From contig NZ_JYJB01000008.1 in assembly GCF_000956475.1 (NCBI RefSeq), forward strand, positions 372,001 through 436,000: a DNA stretch of 64,000 bases, given 5' to 3'. The notes below the pieces were generated by a model. The model was given only the letters and a program-made list of their open reading frames with translations, was not told the DNA's origin and made no database searches. This document shows, piece by piece, positions 62,301-64,000 of the stretch (position 1 is its first letter; each line of letters begins with the position of its first letter). The DNA is from Microbacterium hydrocarbonoxydans (GTDB taxonomy: Bacteria > Actinomycetota > Actinomycetes > Actinomycetales > Microbacteriaceae). The position numbers were made by a program, and so were the translations under genes.

Positions 62301-63540
62301 GGCCCCGCCCGCATTCACGAGCGCCGACCACACCTCTTTCACATCCGGAGTCGCCGGCAGCTTCGCGGTGACGGTCGATCCGGGCTATCCGCAGCTCGCC
62401 GCGGTGAGCATCACGGGCGCGCCCGCCTGGCTCGGCCTGGCCGGCGGCATCCTGGTCGGCACTCCGCCGCCTGGAAGCGGCGGAACCTACTCGTTCGACC
62501 TGTCGATCGACGGCAGCGCCGTGGTGCAGAGCTTCACCCTCACGGTGAACGAGGCGCCGATCGTCACGGGTCACCCCGGCTCGCAGACGCTTCTCGAGGG
62601 AGCGGATGCCGTCTTCACCGCGGCCGCGTCGGGATATCCAGCGCCGGCAGTGCAGTGGCAGCGATTCGTCGGCGGCTCCTGGACGGATATCGCCGGAGCC
62701 ACCGCGACCACACTGTCGTTCACTGCGACCATCGCCGATGACGGCGCTCGTGTGCGGGCCGTGTTCACGAGCACGTCGGGGACGGCGACGAGCGACGAGG
62801 CCGTCCTCACGGTCGGCCAGGTTCCCGCCTTCGTCGAGGTCGATCCTGTGGCGGCTCTCGCCGGCGGCGCGCTCGCGGTCGACATCGAGAGCACCGGGCT
62901 CCCCGTGGGCGTGATCTCGGCATCCAGGCTGCCCGCCTGGCTGAGCTTCACCGACCACGGCGACGGCACCGCCACCCTCTCGGGAACACCGACGCTCGCT
63001 GACGCGGGTGATGCCACGGTCGTGCTGGCGGTCGACAACGGCTTCGGGGCGGACGAGATGACGGTGCGGATCTCGGTGAAGGCCGAGGTACCGCTGCCGC
63101 TTGTGATCGACGTCGCCGACGGCGCTCTGACGGGCGTTCCGCCCACGGTCGTGCGCAGTCAGCGGATCACCGTCGCCGGAACCGGATACCTCCCGGGCTC
63201 CGTGATCCGGCTCGGCATCTACTCGACCCCGACGAGCCTCGGAACGGTCGTCGCGGATGCCACTGGCGCCTTCTCGGTCGCCGTCACGATCCCCGCCGAC
63301 CAGTCGCTGGGCGCCCACACGGTCGCCGCTTCCGGTATCAGCGCGTCGGGGACCGCACGGCTGCTGACGGCGGGAACCACGGTCGTGCTGCCGCCGTCGA
63401 CGGGTGCAGGGTCGTCCACCAGCACGCTTCCGGCCACCGGTGTCGACGGCTCGCAGTCGCTCGGCCTGATGCTCGTGGCACTGCTCGCGATTCTCGCGGG
63501 TCTCACACTCGCGCGCAGAGCCCACCGCCGCTCGGCGTGA
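59377..63540 (+). CDS. Giant LPATG surface protein: CSLREA, beta-helix and Ig-like domains
   Basis: 1,387 residues from the ATG at 59377. Signal peptide 1-37 (FSALALVALGLVVADPASAA). Then the CSLREA-type segment TITVGTTVDSDANGACSNTA and SLRNALCVANNVGG, and a right-handed beta-helix to about 340 (FSNNTATGGTANPGGAIQFI; GGAVYYEAMAAGDALTVSG). Putative Ig (He_PIG) domains follow, with AFTSPxxATxxxGxPxxFxV and LPAGLSVTPAPGGLSISGVP, together with I-set-like units VLEGTDATFTATASGHPIPT and LLEGADAVFTAAASGYPAPA. The end is STLPATGVDGSQSLGLMLVA, then RRAHRRSA. Wall-anchored adhesin-like protein; divergent from the collar operon. Confidence 0.88.
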   Translation: MSSPRKSARFMRSSVAGFSALALVALGLVVADPASAATTITVGTTVDSDANGACSNTAVTTPASPTSLRNALCVANNVGGATTITVPAGAYTLSSGALVVGKTPGTSIELRAAGGRPVITGNGSTQLLTIDPDILGGVDVDIAGFEFRGGKDSVFGGGAIIAGSIDAPDPDTLVIDDTVFSNNTATGGTANPGGAIQFIGGDLTITDSTFIGNSSGSASGGAVYYEAMAAGDALTVSGSEFTANAVGAGTIPAGGGAIAIDSNGVGSSSITSSIFTGNTVTGAGARGGALDAVDGAITAQYNSFVGNTGSASVRAAGTLTNNWWGCNAGPGTAGCDTADLSSGAAGPYLVLTALPTASTIETSETVPLTVSLLVNSAGQMLPREVLDGFNNTTVSWSGASPAGSIVSAVTPFTLGESTGIFTAGTTGGAGGATATYGSASVPFTLGVRQNAAFTSPNTATATVGTPFLFAVTTTGYPVPDVSLTSGALPAGLSVTPAPGGLSISGVPSTSGTYILILTADNGGTPVQQTLTLMIGAAPAFTSPLAAEIAAGETVDATITTTGSPTPSITAQGALPAGLELSDNGDGTALLHGTPTVAPGTYPIGLAASNAFGVTPGLFTLTVTSAPSFTSADHATFAAGAPAEFAVTIDPGFPALNAATLTGAPAWLSLTGAPGAQLLVGTPPAESGGVYTFTLAITGSAVSQTFTLTVNQAPSITLPPVSASVLEGTDATFTATASGHPIPTVQWQRFTGGTWVDIANGTSTTLTIAATMADDGAQLRAVFTNALGTSTSNTVSLAVGQAPRLVAVDPIVADAGWPLTVNLTTTGLPHGAITASGVPSWLTFTDNGDGTARLAGLPSIANVGAYTVTLAVDNGFGTDSIIVQITVIGAVPAFTSTLSATIAEGEALDEVVTSAGIPTPALSAATLPSGLSFTDEGDGTGRLTGTPALPPGVHTFDLTAANAHGSVTRTFTLTITAPPAFTSADHTSFTSGVAGSFAVTVDPGYPQLAAVSITGAPAWLGLAGGILVGTPPPGSGGTYSFDLSIDGSAVVQSFTLTVNEAPIVTGHPGSQTLLEGADAVFTAAASGYPAPAVQWQRFVGGSWTDIAGATATTLSFTATIADDGARVRAVFTSTSGTATSDEAVLTVGQVPAFVEVDPVAALAGGALAVDIESTGLPVGVISASRLPAWLSFTDHGDGTATLSGTPTLADAGDATVVLAVDNGFGADEMTVRISVKAEVPLPLVIDVADGALTGVPPTVVRSQRITVAGTGYLPGSVIRLGIYSTPTSLGTVVADATGAFSVAVTIPADQSLGAHTVAASGISASGTARLLTAGTTVVLPPSTGAGSSTSTLPATGVDGSQSLGLMLVALLAILAGLTLARRAHRRSA

Positions 63541-63557
63541 GCTCGACGGCCTTCCGC

Positions 63558-64000
63558 TCAGCCGAGCAGCAGCCCGTCGAGCACGAGCTGTCGGATGCGG
63601 GGCTCGATGTCGGCCCAGAGATCTGCCAGCGGCACCTCGAAGAGGTCGGCGAGAGCTGCGACGATCTGCACCACCGTGAGCTCGCCGTCGCATGCCCCGA
63701 CGAATGCGGCGAGCGCGGGGTCGACGGCGATCGTGCGACCGAAGCCGCCGCCCTGTCGCAGTTCGATCACGCTCGGGTCGTCGTTTCCCGGCAGCAGGTG
63801 GCGCGCTTCGGTGACGTCGGCGGCCGTGACGAGAGTGTCGGGGAGCCCTCTGTCCGCGATCAGGTCGAAGGCGGCGAGCCCGTGGCGCAGCGCCCCGCCG
63901 ACGTTCGACACGGGCTGCGGCATCCGCTCCACCCGGCGCAGTCGCTCGCCGTTCGTGGCGGGGCGACGGAGCAGCACGTAGCCGAATCCCACCGCCGTGA
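63558..64000 (-). CDS. Class I SAM-dependent methyltransferase, C-terminal part (cut by window edge)
   Basis: At least 147 residues, open to the right edge. Segment TAVGFGYVLLRRPA followed by RVERMPQPVSNVGGALRHGL, and the C-terminal domain GFGRTIAVDPALAAFVGACD with ELTVVQIVAALADLFEVPLA, match the tail of large actinobacterial methyltransferases related to PrmB/RlmF-type enzymes (DUF7059-type tail), as far as I can judge. The catalytic SAM motif lies outside the window. The internal GTG at 63990 is probably not the start. Confidence 0.65.
   Translation of the reverse strand, partial: TAVGFGYVLLRRPATNGERLRRVERMPQPVSNVGGALRHGLAAFDLIADRGLPDTLVTAADVTEARHLLPGNDDPSVIELRQGGGFGRTIAVDPALAAFVGACDGELTVVQIVAALADLFEVPLADLWADIEPRIRQLVLDGLLLG

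Noticed and set aside
59362..63693. 1,443-residue leftward open frame
   Set aside because: Antisense shadow of the CSLREA/Ig surface-protein gene; Arg/Gly-rich with no domain.

Overview
The window looks like a chromosomal segment of a high-GC Gram-positive actinobacterium of the family Microbacteriaceae, most probably Microbacterium or a close relative. This rests on the GC-rich codon use, a C50-carotenoid operon of the idi-crtE-crtB-crtI-crtYe-crtYf-crtEb type, an actinobacterial Fe-S ferrochelatase, many GTG starts and 4-bp ATGA/GTGA stop-start overlaps, and gene order. The rpsF-ssb-rpsR-rplI block, dnaB and a CCA-adding enzyme lie within about 36 kb. In actinobacteria these genes usually sit near the replication origin, but no dnaA, dnaN or oriC is visible here. 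No tRNA, rRNA, CRISPR array, IS element or integrase was recognised.

Region by region. (1) 1-7.7 kb: photolyase (cut by the left edge), ferrochelatase, then a seven-gene leftward operon making C50 carotenoids, with a divergent MarR-type repressor gene and an inverted repeat over the operon promoter. (2) 7.7-10.7 kb: a DevR-like response regulator, a TasA/camelysin-type secreted protein, and a SipW-type signal peptidase fused to an ice-binding-like (DUF3494) domain. (3) 10.7-25.3 kb: dnaB, its DnaA-box-bearing upstream region, and the rpsF-ssb-rpsR-rplI operon. Between dnaB and rplI lies an accessory cell-surface island: two related Val/Pro-rich secreted proteins around a 2,582-residue surface protein built of 56-residue chaplin-like repeats and LPG-rich repeats. 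(4) 25.3-26.4 kb: a lipoprotein and a gene for a 24-residue hydrophobic peptide with its own terminator. (5) 26.4-41.3 kb: two complete oligopeptide/dipeptide ABC importers, one with separate ATPases and a divergent Lrp regulator, the other with fused ATPases. Small membrane, GNAT and hypothetical genes lie between them. (6) 41.4-45 kb: aldehyde dehydrogenase, DUF779 protein and a GAF-domain regulator. (7) 45-48.7 kb: CCA-adding enzyme, a small membrane protein and a Tat-exported phosphoesterase. (8) 48.7-64 kb: three large surface proteins with LATTG/LPATG sorting signals (metallophosphoesterase with lamin-tail domains; SdrD-like; CSLREA/Ig-like), an LLM-type flavin oxidoreductase, and a compact operon of a Tat-signal DUF6916-type protein, three tail-collar (microcystin-dependent-protein-like) proteins and a GNAT. 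A methyltransferase is cut by the right edge.

Working together: photolyase, carotenoids and haem synthesis fit light and oxygen exposure. The two peptide importers and exported hydrolases suggest scavenging. About a third of the window encodes secreted or wall-anchored proteins, although no sortase gene is present here. The most unusual items are the SipW-DUF3494 fusion (a signal peptidase apparently carrying its own substrate), the giant repeat protein inserted beside conserved replication and ribosome genes, the 24-residue peptide, and the three-collar/DUF6916/GNAT operon divergent from a giant Ig-like surface protein. All start choices and family calls come from reading the sequence. No database search was run.
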